From: Bacillota bacterium
GTDB lineage: Bacteria; Bacillota; Bacilli; Bacillales; Cytobacillaceae
Reading direction: 5' to 3'
Length of the DNA stretch: 40,452 bases
Assembly: GCA_030705955.1 (NCBI GenBank)
Contig: JAUZPL010000038.1
Coordinates: forward strand, 1 to 40,452
Every line of letters begins with the position of its first letter. Position 1 is the stretch's first letter. Below are positions 16,418 to 25,166 of this stretch, one piece after another. The notes beneath the pieces were generated by a model. That model made no database searches. It saw only the letters and a list, made by a program, of their open reading frames with translations, and had not been told where the DNA came from. The translations under genes and the position numbers were made by a program.

Positions 16418-16436
16418 ATTAATAATAACTATTAAT
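16418..16436. promoter_or_regulatory. Probable LysR-type operator
   Basis: ATTAATA (16418-16424), five bases, TATTAAT (16430-16436): a perfect 7-bp inverted repeat that fits the T-N11-A LysR box. It lies in the divergent promoter region between the regulator and the transporter it probably controls. The region is very AT-rich, so chance similarity is possible. Confidence 0.55.
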
Positions 16437-16506
16437 AATATGTATTTCACTAATAATTTAACATGATGTAAGGTAAAGATGTAGATATATAGAGGAGGAA
16501 CAAACG

Positions 16507-17526
16507 ATGGAGCAAGAACGTCAGCAAGAAAAAAGGGCAGTCTTGTCCTTTATAAAAGGAAGTTTACTTACATTAGTAATAGCACTTGTTGGTAAGGTAT
16601 TAGCTGGATTACCCTTCCTTTCCATTATGGGTCAGCTCGTCCTAGCCATACTTTTAGGCATGGTTTGGAGAGCAACTATTACGGTGCCAAAAGAATATTC
16701 TGCAGGTATTTCCTTTTCAAATAAAAAATTACTCCGATTAGGAATTATTTTGCTGGGTATGAGGTTAAATTTAATTGACATTTATCATGCTGGTTCAAAG
16801 GTTTTTCTTCTGTCAGTCATAAATATTACTTTCACTTTACTTGTTGTTTACCTATTATCCAGATGGTTCGGTGTCGAGAAAAAGCTGGGGATTTTGACCG
16901 CTTGTGGAACAGCCATTTGTGGGGCGGCCGCTGTTGTGGCCATTTCGGCACAAATCAAAGCAAATGAGCAAGATACAGCCATAGGTGCAGCAACAGTTGC
17001 TGTATTAGGAACTATTTTCACCTTACTATATACACTTTTACATCCCTTTTTATCTTTTTCAGCACATGGTTATGGGGTTTTCACTGGAGGTACATTACAC
17101 GAAATAGCCCATGTTATTGCTGCTGCAGCTCCAGGTGGACCGAAGGCTGTAGATCTTGCTGTAATCGTAAAACTAACCCGTGTTGCGTTATTAGTACCAG
17201 TTGCTTTTATTCTTGGGCTTCTTGTATCAAAGGAAAAAGGAAATGAAGCAAGATCTTTTTCGAAGCTACCAATTCCTTGGTTTATTCTTGGCTTTCTTGC
17301 CGTCAGTGGATTGAATACTCTTCAAATTATTCCCCCCACCGTCGCACAGCAGATTGTCACAATTGCCTATTTGTTAATTGGAATGGCTATGGCTGGACTT
17401 GGCTTAAATGTAGATTTCATGACTTTTAAAAAATTTGGAGTCAAATCATTTTTAGCAGGCTTAACGGGGTCTATTATGTTATCTATCCTAGGATATATTC
17501 TTGTATTTGCATTTAGATTAAACTAG
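16507..17526 (+). CDS. YeiH/UPF0324-family putative sulfate exporter
   Basis: A 339-aa inner membrane protein with about 10 transmembrane helices. Family marks are SNKKLLRLGIILLGMRLNL, LTACGTAICGAAAVVAISAQIKA, TLHEIAHVIAAA and a final half with GMAMAGLGLNVDF. This is the conserved hypothetical sulfate-exporter family (UPF0324). GAGGAGG lies eight or nine bases before the ATG. It is divergent from the LysR gene, typical for the family. Transport of sulfate or sulfite is suggested by family naming and not shown here. Confidence 0.87.
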   Translation: MEQERQQEKRAVLSFIKGSLLTLVIALVGKVLAGLPFLSIMGQLVLAILLGMVWRATITVPKEYSAGISFSNKKLLRLGIILLGMRLNLIDIYHAGSKVFLLSVINITFTLLVVYLLSRWFGVEKKLGILTACGTAICGAAAVVAISAQIKANEQDTAIGAATVAVLGTIFTLLYTLLHPFLSFSAHGYGVFTGGTLHEIAHVIAAAAPGGPKAVDLAVIVKLTRVALLVPVAFILGLLVSKEKGNEARSFSKLPIPWFILGFLAVSGLNTLQIIPPTVAQQIVTIAYLLIGMAMAGLGLNVDFMTFKKFGVKSFLAGLTGSIMLSILGYILVFAFRLN

Positions 17527-17530
17527 TGGG

Positions 17531-17566
17531 AAGGTGGGGATTTACAGAGAACTGTATCTCCACCTT
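17531..17566. terminator. Hairpin between converging yeiH-type and DUF1992 genes
   Basis: AAGGTGGGGAT (17531-17541) pairs with ATCTCCACCTT (17556-17566), with one G-T position. It overlaps the stop codon of the DUF1992 gene. There is no long T tract, so terminator strength is uncertain. Confidence 0.6.
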
Positions 17567-17942
17567 ACATACCAATTTTCTTAAAAACCTTATGCTCATA
17601 GTTTTTAAAAATAGATGAATTGGTTTTTACTTTTCTTTTTGACATGAAGCCATTAAAGCGTAACATCTTTTCGTTTAATTTTTTCTTAAGATTTTCTTTT
17701 TCCACCTCTTCATCACACTTTTTAATTAAATCTTCAATCGTCATCATTTCACGTTTTAAGTTCGATTCTTCTTCAGTAAACCCTCCGTTTTTCAATAATT
17801 TGTACGCCATTCGCAGTTCCTCGGGAATACCGGACATATCTTCAAGTTGCAGCGGCTTTCCAATACCAGGAAGGTTATCAAATTCCCCATCTTGATAGGC
17901 TTTTTTAATTTTATCCTCTGAAATGATTTGAAACATATCCAT
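17565..17942 (-). CDS. DUF1992 (DnaJ-C28-like) domain protein
   Basis: A 125-aa soluble protein with the DUF1992 core: EDKIKKAYQDGEFDNLPGIGKPLQLEDMSGIPEELRMAYKLLKNGG, a motif shared with E. coli YhdN and the DnaJ-C28 conserved region. The second half is a charged helix pair (EEVEKENLKKKLNEKMLRF). No J domain is present, so a true chaperone role should not be assumed. AGGGGG precedes the ATG; a second in-frame ATG two codons on is also possible. Monocistronic. Confidence 0.85.
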   Translation of the reverse strand: MDMFQIISEDKIKKAYQDGEFDNLPGIGKPLQLEDMSGIPEELRMAYKLLKNGGFTEEESNLKREMMTIEDLIKKCDEEVEKENLKKKLNEKMLRFNGFMSKRKVKTNSSIFKNYEHKVFKKIGM

Positions 17943-18057
17943 TTATATTCCCCCTTATGGTTATTTTATTATATCCTGTTTGGAGCATTCGAAGAATATT
18001 AATTATTTCATCCTTTTTTGGAGATGCTACTTTATGAAGATGAAAGGAGTGTTGAAG

Positions 18058-18213
18058 TTGGCACGTGGTGAGCATTTCAATCATAAAAAGAAAAATCATT
18101 CAGGTGATTTCCCCAAAAATAGCATAACAGAGAGACATACAACAGAAGCACAGGAAGACGAAGAATTGATTGTTACACAGGAAGCATTTAAAAATAGGGT
18201 TGAAGAAGAATAA
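18058..18213 (+). CDS. Small hydrophilic protein, 51 aa
   Basis: The frame from a TTG at 18058, eight bases after AAAGGAG, encodes ARGEHFNHKKKNHSGDFPK at the N-terminus (basic, His-rich) and an acidic C-terminus (EAQEDEELIVTQEAFKNRVEEE). Earlier in-frame ATGs would add a hydrophobic stretch but have no ribosome binding site. The shared terminator with hutH begins 5 bp after the stop. I do not recognise the family; the charge split and size are like small spore-associated Bacillus proteins, which is only a compositional impression. Confidence 0.65.
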   Translation: MARGEHFNHKKKNHSGDFPKNSITERHTTEAQEDEELIVTQEAFKNRVEEE

Positions 18214-18217
18214 AGAA

Positions 18218-18242
18218 AAGGCGTGGGTTATTTCCACGCCTT
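18218..18242. terminator. Bidirectional terminator between the 51-aa gene and hutH
   Basis: AAGGCGTGG (18218-18226) pairs perfectly with CCACGCCTT (18234-18242). It overlaps the hutH stop codon. The minus strand continues TTTTCTTTATTC and the plus strand TTACAATTTTTC. Confidence 0.88.
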
Positions 18243-19755
18243 ACAATTTTTCTATAGCTTCCATAATCCATGATAAATCTATTGTTTTTAACAAGTGTGC
18301 TGCCTCTTCAATATCCTTTGAAAAAATACGGTCCTTTGTGATGGTCAATACCTTTTCCCTACCCTTTTCATATAGTTTGCGGGTTAAGCTTGCCATTTTT
18401 TCTATACCGCGGATTTCAACAGCTTGCATCGCACAAATAAACTCAATTGCTAATACCCTTCTTGAATTTTGAATAATTTGATAGGCATGCCTTGCTGCAA
18501 TGGTTCCCATGCTTACATGATCTTCTTGGTTGGCTGATGATGGAATAGAATCAACACTAGCCGGATGTGCCAATGTTTTATTTTCCGAAACAAGCGAAGC
18601 CGCCACATACTGCATAATCATGGCTCCGGACTGAAGACCCGGCTCAGGGCTTAAAAATGGCGGAAGATCATTTAATTGTGGATTTACGAGTCTTTCAATT
18701 CTACGTTCTGATATATTGGCTAGTTCTGCAACAGCTATTTTCATAAAATCCATTGCTAAAGCAATAGGCTGCCCATGAAAATTCCCTCCAGAAATCACCT
18801 TTTCTCCTTCATTAAATATAAGGGGATTGTCCGTAGCAGCATTCATTTCAATCTCAAGCTTTTCTTTTACATAATCAAGAGCTTGCCATGTGGCTCCATG
18901 CACCTGTGGAATACAGCGTATTGAATAGGCATCCTGTACCCTTAGCTCCCCCTGAACAGTTGTTAACAAACTATCGTTCAAGTAAGTTCGAATTCTTTCT
19001 GCCGTTTTCACTTGCTGAATATATCCCCTAGCAAGGTGAACCTCTTCACTAAATGCATCCATAATTCCATTTAAGCCCTCTATGGTCATGGAAGCGATCC
19101 ATTCACTTTCAAATGCCAGCTGTTCAGCCTCTAAATAAGCTACCACACCCATCGCTGTCATGGCTTGTGTTCCATTAATTAATGCAAGGCCTTCCTTCGC
19201 CTCTAAGTTCAAAGGCTGGATACCCTCAATTTGAAAGGCATCCATAGAATCCATTCGACGGTCTTTATAAAACACTTCTCCCTCCCCTACCAATACCAAT
19301 GCAAGGTGGGATAATGGTGCTAGATCACCGCTTGCACCCAGGGAGCCTTGCTGTGGGATAACTGGGATAATGTCTTTATTTACAAGTTCAATTAGCCTTT
19401 CAATAATAACAGGCCTCACACCTGAATATCCCTTTAACAAAGCATTCGCACGTAACAATAGCATTGCTTTTGCCACTATCTTAGGAAAGGGCTCCCCTAC
19501 ACCACAAGCATGGGATCGAATTAAATTAATCTGTAAATCCCGTACATGTTCCTTATCTATTAAAACATCACTGAACTTTCCAAACCCAGTATTTATACCA
19601 TATACAACCTTCTGTTCATGTACAATCCTTTCTACAGCTTCCCTACTCTTTTGAACACTTTCCATACTTACTGTTGATGCGATAACCTTTTCTTTTTTAA
19701 ATAAAATCTTTTTTACTTCTTTTAATGTCAAATTCTGACCATATAACTTGACCAT
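18241..19755 (-). CDS. hutH: Histidine ammonia-lyase (histidase)
   Basis: Deaminates L-histidine to trans-urocanate, first step of histidine degradation. The 504-aa enzyme carries [13 protein letters not shown] and the cofactor-forming triad Ala141-Ser142-Gly143 in [16 protein letters not shown], which cyclises to the MIO group. It also has [16 protein letters not shown] and [27 protein letters not shown] lies seven bases before the ATG. The rest of the hut pathway (hutU, hutI, hutG) and the antiterminator gene hutP are not in the window; hutH stands alone with a leader hairpin (19790-19830), so control seems to act before elongation. Confidence 0.95.
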   Translation of the reverse strand: MVKLYGQNLTLKEVKKILFKKEKVIASTVSMESVQKSREAVERIVHEQKVVYGINTGFGKFSDVLIDKEHVRDLQINLIRSHACGVGEPFPKIVAKAMLLLRANALLKGYSGVRPVIIERLIELVNKDIIPVIPQQGSLGASGDLAPLSHLALVLVGEGEVFYKDRRMDSMDAFQIEGIQPLNLEAKEGLALINGTQAMTAMGVVAYLEAEQLAFESEWIASMTIEGLNGIMDAFSEEVHLARGYIQQVKTAERIRTYLNDSLLTTVQGELRVQDAYSIRCIPQVHGATWQALDYVKEKLEIEMNAATDNPLIFNEGEKVISGGNFHGQPIALAMDFMKIAVAELANISERRIERLVNPQLNDLPPFLSPEPGLQSGAMIMQYVAASLVSENKTLAHPASVDSIPSSANQEDHVSMGTIAARHAYQIIQNSRRVLAIEFICAMQAVEIRGIEKMASLTRKLYEKGREKVLTITKDRIFSKDIEEAAHLLKTIDLSWIMEAIEKL

Positions 19756-19789
19756 GATTTCTCACCTCTACCACATTAATAAAATAAAG

Positions 19790-19830
19790 AAAGAGGCTAG
19801 ATTCCATTAAAGTTGGATTCCCGCCTCTTT
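19790..19830 (-). promoter_or_regulatory. hutH: Leader terminator (candidate attenuator) of hutH
   Basis: Between the hutH promoter and its start lies AAAGAGGC...GCCTCTTT (8-bp stem, with an inner TCCA/TGGA), then CTTTATTTTATT on the minus strand, ending about 35 bases before the start codon. No gene precedes it on that strand, so the hairpin must belong to the hutH leader. B. subtilis regulates hut by HutP antitermination at a leader terminator; I cannot recognise the spaced NAG triplets that HutP binds. Confidence 0.6.
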
Positions 19831-19903
19831 TATCAACATTATTTCACTCTCAAAACAGATGAGACATTTCATACCCATCATTCCATTCTTAATACTTTTT
19901 ATT

Positions 19904-19933
19904 ATTGTATAATTGGAAAATCTTTATTGTCAA
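19904..19933 (-). promoter_or_regulatory. Sigma-A promoter of hutH
   Basis: On the minus strand TTGACA (19928-19933), 18 bases, TACAAT (19904-19909). It predicts a leader of about 140 nt before the hutH start, enough to contain the hairpin at 19790-19830. Confidence 0.65.
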
Positions 19934-20047
19934 TTAATATTTCCAAAATTTTACTACAATAGAGTGTTAGTGAATTAGCACATTACAAATTCCGTTCTTT
20001 TTCCGTTATACTGTATGGAGAGCTTTTGCCTAAAGGAAGGAGAACAT

Positions 20048-22138
20048 ATGAAATCACTTGTACTTGCAGAAAAACCAAGTGTTGCACGTGAGCTAGCTAG
20101 AGTGCTCGGCTGTACACAAGCACATAAAAGCTATATTGAGGGCAGTCACTATATTGTGACTTGGGCGCTTGGTCATTTAATTGAATTAAAAATGCCTGAG
20201 CATTATGACACTAAATATAAGACATGGAAATTAGAGGACCTCCCTATCATTCCTTCAAAAATGGGATTAAAGGTCATTAAACAGACAAGTCATCAATATC
20301 GCACTGTTGAAGAATTGGCAAAAAGAAAAGATATCAGTGAATGTATTATTGCAACGGACGCTGGACGTGAAGGCGAATTAGTAGCCCGTTGGATTTTGGA
20401 AAAGATCAGGTGGAACAAACCCATTAAAAGGCTTTGGATTTCTTCTCAAACAGATCGGGCCATTAAAGAGGGATTTAAACAGCTTAAACCAGGCAAACAT
20501 TATGACAACTTATACCACTCTGCAGTGTGCAGAGCCGAGGCTGATTGGCTGATTGGTCTTAATGTCACAAGAGCATTAACAACAAAATACAATGATCCGC
20601 TTTCTGCCGGAAGAGTGCAAACCCCTACCCTTGCAATGGTCATTGAACGGGAGCAGGAAATACAAAAGTTTGTTCCAAAAGAATATTGGACACTACAAGC
20701 AGAAATTGGCCCTCTTTTGGCCCAATGGGAAATGAATAACGAGAAAAGAATTTTTCAGAAGGAGACGGCTGATCAGATTGAAAAAAAGGTAAAAGGTGCG
20801 AAAGCTGTTCTAAATAAAATTGACCGTAAAAAGAAAACAGAGGCACAGCCGCTTCCATATGATCTAACTGAACTCCAGCGTGATGCTAACAAACGCTTTG
20901 GTTTTTCAGCAAAAAAAACCTTAACAGTCTTGCAGCGCCTATATGAACAATATAAGCTTGTCACCTATCCAAGGACTGATTCACGTTATTTAACAACTGA
21001 TATGGCTTCTACCATGTTAGATCGACTTCAAGGAATGTCTACAGGATATAAGGAAGATGTTAAGCCATTAATAGCCAATAAAGGATTGGTTCTGGCAAAG
21101 CGTGTATTTAATAATGAAAAAGTAACAGACCACCATGCCATTATTCCAACAGAAGAAAGGCTTCATCTCAGTGATTTAGATTCAGATGAACGAAAAATTT
21201 ATGATTTAATTGCCAAGCGGTTCCTTGCCCTATTTTATCCACCGTATGAATACGAAACCATTCAAGCCATCTTTAAAGTAGAAGATGAAACGTTCACAGC
21301 AAAAGAAACTATGGTCATTGACTTAGGCTTCAAAAAGATAGTAGAGAAAAAAGAAAGTAAGACACAGATGGCTGGTCTTCTAAGGCTAAACGAAGGTCAG
21401 ACTTTACCGGTTAATAGTACAACGATCACACAAAAATGGACAGAACCACCTCTTCGTTTCTCTGAAGCTGATATCTTGGCACATATGGAAAAGTTCGGTC
21501 TTGGGACCCCTGCAACAAGAGCAGAAATTATTGAAAGACTTGTAGGAACAGAAGTAGTGGAAAGGCAAAATGGACGGTTTACTCCAACGAAAAAAGGGAA
21601 ACAGCTCATTGACCTTGTAAATGATGAATTAAAATCTCCAGAATTAACAGCAAAATGGGAAAAAGAGCTAGAAGAGATCTCGAAAGGAAAAGCAGATCCA
21701 AAAACATTCGGAGAGAAAATACGGAAGCAAACAGAACAGCTCGTTTTTGAAATTAAAACAAGTGATAAATCCTATCGGGCTCATAATTTAACCGGGGCCA
21801 AATGTCCGGAATGCAACTCCTTCTTAAAAGAAAAGAATACGAAAGAAGGCAAAGTTCTTGTTTGCTCTAATTTAGAATGTTCTTACCGTAAACGGAAGGA
21901 TCCAAAGCTTTCAAATCGCCGTTGTCCACAATGCCACAAGAAAATGGAAATTCACGATGGAAAAGCAGGGACATATTTTCAGTGTAAAACCTGTAATGTG
22001 GTAGAAAAAGCAGAGGAAAAGAAAAAAGCCATTAATAAAAAAGAAGAAAGAAAGCTTGTCCAAAAGTATACTCAAAAAGAAGATTTCGGAACAAGCCTGG
22101 GAGATTTGTTGAAACAGGCATTAAAAGATAACGATTAA
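20048..22138 (+). CDS. topB: DNA topoisomerase III
   Basis: Type IA topoisomerase that passes single strands, acting in decatenation and recombination intermediates. About 696 aa from the ATG at 20048 (AAGGAG six to seven bases upstream), beginning with the Toprim motif KSLVLAEKPSVARELARVLG and DAGREGELVARWI. The catalytic tyrosine is about Tyr307 in TYPRTDSRYL. FGLGTPATRAEIIERL follows, and at the C-terminus there are two four-cysteine zinc ribbons (CPECNSFLK...CSNLEC and CPQCHKKM...CKTC) and a basic tail. Length is normal. Monocistronic, with its own terminator. Confidence 0.96.
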   Translation: MKSLVLAEKPSVARELARVLGCTQAHKSYIEGSHYIVTWALGHLIELKMPEHYDTKYKTWKLEDLPIIPSKMGLKVIKQTSHQYRTVEELAKRKDISECIIATDAGREGELVARWILEKIRWNKPIKRLWISSQTDRAIKEGFKQLKPGKHYDNLYHSAVCRAEADWLIGLNVTRALTTKYNDPLSAGRVQTPTLAMVIEREQEIQKFVPKEYWTLQAEIGPLLAQWEMNNEKRIFQKETADQIEKKVKGAKAVLNKIDRKKKTEAQPLPYDLTELQRDANKRFGFSAKKTLTVLQRLYEQYKLVTYPRTDSRYLTTDMASTMLDRLQGMSTGYKEDVKPLIANKGLVLAKRVFNNEKVTDHHAIIPTEERLHLSDLDSDERKIYDLIAKRFLALFYPPYEYETIQAIFKVEDETFTAKETMVIDLGFKKIVEKKESKTQMAGLLRLNEGQTLPVNSTTITQKWTEPPLRFSEADILAHMEKFGLGTPATRAEIIERLVGTEVVERQNGRFTPTKKGKQLIDLVNDELKSPELTAKWEKELEEISKGKADPKTFGEKIRKQTEQLVFEIKTSDKSYRAHNLTGAKCPECNSFLKEKNTKEGKVLVCSNLECSYRKRKDPKLSNRRCPQCHKKMEIHDGKAGTYFQCKTCNVVEKAEEKKKAINKKEERKLVQKYTQKEDFGTSLGDLLKQALKDND

Positions 22139-22143
22139 AATGG

Positions 22144-22182
22144 AAGGTACGTGCATAAAAGGATGCACTTACCTTTTTTTTA
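22144..22182 (+). terminator. Terminator of topB
   Basis: AAGGTACGTGCAT (22144-22156) pairs with ATGCACTTACCTT (22163-22175), one mismatch, then T7 or more. Confidence 0.92.
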
Positions 22183-22248
22183 TTGAAACTATTTGCAAAA
22201 TAATAGTATGATGATATAGCTGAAATGAAAAGAAACGAGGTCACCCAT

Positions 22249-23529
22249 ATGAAAATAAGAGATTGGGACTCGAATTTAAAGGTTCGCCTGTTTGGCGAGG
22301 CCATGATGAATATTACCTTTTGGATGTTTTTCCCTTTCCTAACTATTTACTTTTCTGAAGAGTTTGGGAAAGGCAAGGCTGGAATATTACTGATATTTTC
22401 ACAATTCTTTTCGGTTATAGCCAATTTAATGGGGGGCTACTGTGCTGACCGATTTGGTAGAAAACGAATGATGGTTCTTTCTGCCATTGGGCAGGGACTT
22501 TCCTTTTTAATCTTTGGTGTTTCAAGTTCACCATGGCTGGAATCTCCTTGGCTTGGTTTTCTTGCCTATACCATGTCAGGTGTATTTGGCTCCTTTTATT
22601 GGCCTGCAAGCCAGGCAATGGTGGCAGATGTAGTAGATGAAAAGAATAGAAGTCATGTATTCGCTATTTTTTATACCTCCATCAATATTGCCGTTGTAGT
22701 TGGCCCCATTTTAGGATCCATTTTTTATGTCCACTACCGTTTTCAGTTATTACTTGTGGCCGGTCTTATCTGTATTTTGTTAGGTTTCATTCTTACAAAA
22801 TGGACAAGGGAAACAGCCCCCATTCAGACAGAAATCCTCGAAACAAATGGAAAATGGTATTATTTTTTGCGGAATCAGGTTAAGGATTATGCACTCATCA
22901 TTCAAGATAAAGTCTTTCTAATGTTTATTATTGCTGGAGTGCTGGCAGGTCAAACGTTTATGCAATTGGACTTATTAATCCCCATTTTTATAAAGGATGT
23001 AATTAAACAAAGCCAAAGTTTATTTACCTTTGGTACATGGTCAGTTAATGTGAAAGCTGAGCAGGTATTTGGAATTGTTCTATCTGAAAATGGCTTACTA
23101 GTTGCATTATTGACAGTAGTTGTTACGAAGTGGATGAATAAATACAGTGAGCGATTGAGTTTTGTCCTTTCGTCTATCTTTTATGCCATTTCAATTATAA
23201 TTTTTGGTCAAACCCATCTTGTTTTGGGATTTATTATTGCCATGGCTATCTTTACATTTGGAGAATTAGTATCAGCAGGGCAGCAGCAAAGCTTTATCTC
23301 AAGATTAGCCCCTCAGCACTTGAGAGGACAGTATTTTGCTGCTGGAAGCCTTCGGTTTACTATCAGTAGAACAATCGCCCCACTTTTTATTCCAATGACC
23401 GTTTGGATTGGGTATGGGTGGACATTCCTAGTTCTATCTATTCTAGCCTTCGGCAGTGCTGCATTATATTGGGTTATGTTCCATTCATTTTATAAACAAC
23501 AGAAAAAACAAAATGAGCATGCTATTTAA
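22249..23529 (+). CDS. MFS transporter
   Basis: A 426-aa major facilitator with about 12 hydrophobic segments. The canonical loop 2-3 motif is present as GGYCADRFGRKRMMVLSA, and the second half has RLAPQHLRGQYFAAGSLR. The ATG at 22249 is seven bases after GAGGT; an ATG eight codons earlier has no site. Resemblance is to drug/proton antiporter-like YttB/YqjV-type Bacillus transporters, but the substrate cannot be inferred. Downstream is a separate promoter for a small membrane peptide. Confidence 0.85.
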   Translation: MKIRDWDSNLKVRLFGEAMMNITFWMFFPFLTIYFSEEFGKGKAGILLIFSQFFSVIANLMGGYCADRFGRKRMMVLSAIGQGLSFLIFGVSSSPWLESPWLGFLAYTMSGVFGSFYWPASQAMVADVVDEKNRSHVFAIFYTSINIAVVVGPILGSIFYVHYRFQLLLVAGLICILLGFILTKWTRETAPIQTEILETNGKWYYFLRNQVKDYALIIQDKVFLMFIIAGVLAGQTFMQLDLLIPIFIKDVIKQSQSLFTFGTWSVNVKAEQVFGIVLSENGLLVALLTVVVTKWMNKYSERLSFVLSSIFYAISIIIFGQTHLVLGFIIAMAIFTFGELVSAGQQQSFISRLAPQHLRGQYFAAGSLRFTISRTIAPLFIPMTVWIGYGWTFLVLSILAFGSAALYWVMFHSFYKQQKKQNEHAI

Positions 23530-23595
23530 GTAGCGTACTTCTTTTTGTAATTCAAAAGATCTTGTCAATCTTTTTATAAAAATTGTTATAAAATG

Positions 23596-23624
23596 TTCGA
23601 ATTTCATAACATAAGTAGTATAAT
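23596..23624 (+). promoter_or_regulatory. Probable sigma-A promoter of the 38-aa gene
   Basis: TTCGAA (23596-23601), 17 bases, TATAAT (23619-23624). The -10 is perfect and the -35 weak. It lies 40 bp before the 38-aa frame. Confidence 0.5.
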
Positions 23625-23663
23625 GATAGTATAAAAGGTTCATTCCAAAGGCGGTGGATTTAC

Positions 23664-23780
23664 ATGGATTGGTCTCAATTTATGTCTCCAACTTCAGTCT
23701 CAGGTATCATTACATTTATCATTCTTTTTTCTGCAGGGGTATTTTTCAATATAAAAATATACGGAAGCAAGTTGCGGTAG
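23664..23780 (+). CDS. Small single-span membrane protein, 38 aa
   Basis: The ATG at 23664 opens a 38-codon frame: a short polar N-terminus (MDWSQFMSPTSVSG), one membrane helix (IITFIILFSAGVFF) and a basic tail (NIKIYGSKLR). The basic tail should stay in the cytoplasm. AAGGCGGTGG precedes the start, a consensus -10 lies 40 bp upstream, and a perfect terminator begins inside the last codons, so a complete small gene is strongly indicated. I do not recognise a named family; it could be a small regulatory membrane peptide. Confidence 0.72.
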   Translation: MDWSQFMSPTSVSGIITFIILFSAGVFFNIKIYGSKLR

Positions 23781-23802
23781 GAATTTATTCCTACCGTTTT
23801 TT
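23775..23802 (+). terminator. Terminator overlapping the end of the 38-aa gene
   Basis: CGGTAGGAA (23775-23783) and TTCCTACCG (23788-23796), a 9-bp perfect stem with a 4-nt loop, followed by T6. The stop codon TAG is inside the stem. Confidence 0.93.
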
Positions 23803-23885
23803 CTTGCTCAAAACGACTTAAAGTTTATTTTTTTATGAAGAAAGGCTAAAATATACATGAAGATTCTGACAAAGGAGACAAGATA

Positions 23886-25118
23886 ATGACCAATTTCCAA
23901 AAGAACCTAGAGAAATACGCAGAGCTTGCTGTTAAGGTTGGAGTAAATGTACAGGAAGGCCAGACCTTAGTAGTTTACGCCGCTATAGATGCAGCTGAAC
24001 TTGTCCGACTCGTCGTGAAAAAAGCATATGAAGTCGGTGCACAAGATGTTATTGTAAATTGGAACGATGACTCTGTTTCACGCACAAAATATGAGCTAGC
24101 ACCAGACGAGGTTTTCACGGTATATCCTGTATGGCAAGCAAAAGAAAGAGAAGAACTGGTTGAAAAAGGTGCTGCCTTTATGTCTATCGTTTCTTCTAGC
24201 CCTGATTTATTAAAGGGAGTTAATCCAGAAAAAATTTCGAATTTCCAAAAGGCTGCTGGTAAAGCATTAGAAAAGTATAGGAAAGCTGTCCAATCCGATA
24301 AAGTTAGCTGGACTGTTATAGCTGCTGCTTCATCATCATGGGCGGCAAAGGTTTTTCCTGATGAACCTGCTGAAAACCAAGTAGAAAAGCTTTGGGATGC
24401 TATCTTTAAAGCGACACGTGTAGATACTGATAGCCCTGTTGAGGCATGGAAAAAACATGATGAAAACTTACATGAAAAGGTCAACTATTTAAATGAAAAA
24501 CACTATGCAAAGCTTCATTATAAAGCACCTGGGACTGATTTAACCATTGAGCTTCCTAAAAACCACCTTTGGGTAGGGGCAGGAAGTATGAATGAAAATG
24601 GATTTGAGTTTATGGCCAACATGCCAACGGAAGAAGTGTTCACTGCCCCATATAAAACTGGAGTAAATGGTACTGTTTCGAGCACAAAGCCACTAAGCTA
24701 CGGCGGTAACATTATTGATCGTTTCTCTGTTACATTTGAAAACGGAAGAATAGTGGATGTAAAAGCAGAAGAAGGCGAAGACATTCTAAAACGTCTTGTC
24801 GATACAGATGAAGGCTCACATTATCTAGGAGAAGTTGCGCTTGTTCCATACAAGTCACCGATTTCAGAGTCGAACATCCTTTTCTTTAATACATTATTCG
24901 ACGAAAATGCTTCAAATCACTTAGCCATCGGCAGTGCTTATGCATTCTGCATTGAAGGCGGCAAAACAATGTCCTCAGAAGAAATTGAGAAAAACGGACT
25001 AAACCAAAGCATTACCCATGTTGATTTTATGATTGGTTCAGCTGAAATGGATATTGACGGTATCACAGAAGACGGAAAAACTGAAGCTGTATTCCGCAAT
25101 GGAAATTGGGCATTTTAA
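23886..25118 (+). CDS. ampS: M29-family metalloaminopeptidase (AmpS-like)
   Basis: A thermophilic-type (M29) leucyl aminopeptidase, 410 aa, cytoplasmic, releasing N-terminal residues from peptides with a two-metal centre. Family features include EKYAELAVKVGVNVQEGQTLVVYA, the region HLWVGAGSMNENGFEFMANMPTEEVFTAP with the metal-binding glutamates, and late segments GSHYLGEVALVPYKSPIS, HLAIGSAYAF and HVDFMIGS. AAAGGAGAC lies before the ATG. Monocistronic with an adjacent terminator shared with the HesB-like gene. No signal peptide. Confidence 0.92.
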   Translation: MTNFQKNLEKYAELAVKVGVNVQEGQTLVVYAAIDAAELVRLVVKKAYEVGAQDVIVNWNDDSVSRTKYELAPDEVFTVYPVWQAKEREELVEKGAAFMSIVSSSPDLLKGVNPEKISNFQKAAGKALEKYRKAVQSDKVSWTVIAAASSSWAAKVFPDEPAENQVEKLWDAIFKATRVDTDSPVEAWKKHDENLHEKVNYLNEKHYAKLHYKAPGTDLTIELPKNHLWVGAGSMNENGFEFMANMPTEEVFTAPYKTGVNGTVSSTKPLSYGGNIIDRFSVTFENGRIVDVKAEEGEDILKRLVDTDEGSHYLGEVALVPYKSPISESNILFFNTLFDENASNHLAIGSAYAFCIEGGKTMSSEEIEKNGLNQSITHVDFMIGSAEMDIDGITEDGKTEAVFRNGNWAF

Positions 25119-25121
25119 AAG

Positions 25122-25157
25122 AAAAATAGGACTTTCCAATGGAAAGCCCTATTTTTC
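25122..25157. terminator. Bidirectional terminator between ampS and the HesB-like gene
   Basis: AAAAATAGG (25122-25130) pairs with CCTATTTTT (25148-25156), with an inner CTTTCC/GGAAAG stem and one mismatch. The A and T runs inside the stem provide tails for both strands. Confidence 0.8.
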
Positions 25158-25166
25158 ATCCTAATT

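Noticed and set aside
19755-19935. T-box riboswitch in the hutH leader
   Set aside because: No conserved T-box sequence (AGGGTGGNACCGCG) and no specifier-loop layout.
23975-24484. 169-aa frame antisense to ampS
   Set aside because: Lies fully inside a well-supported gene, is Ser/Thr/Phe-rich from complementing Lys/Glu/Ala codons, and has no start signals.
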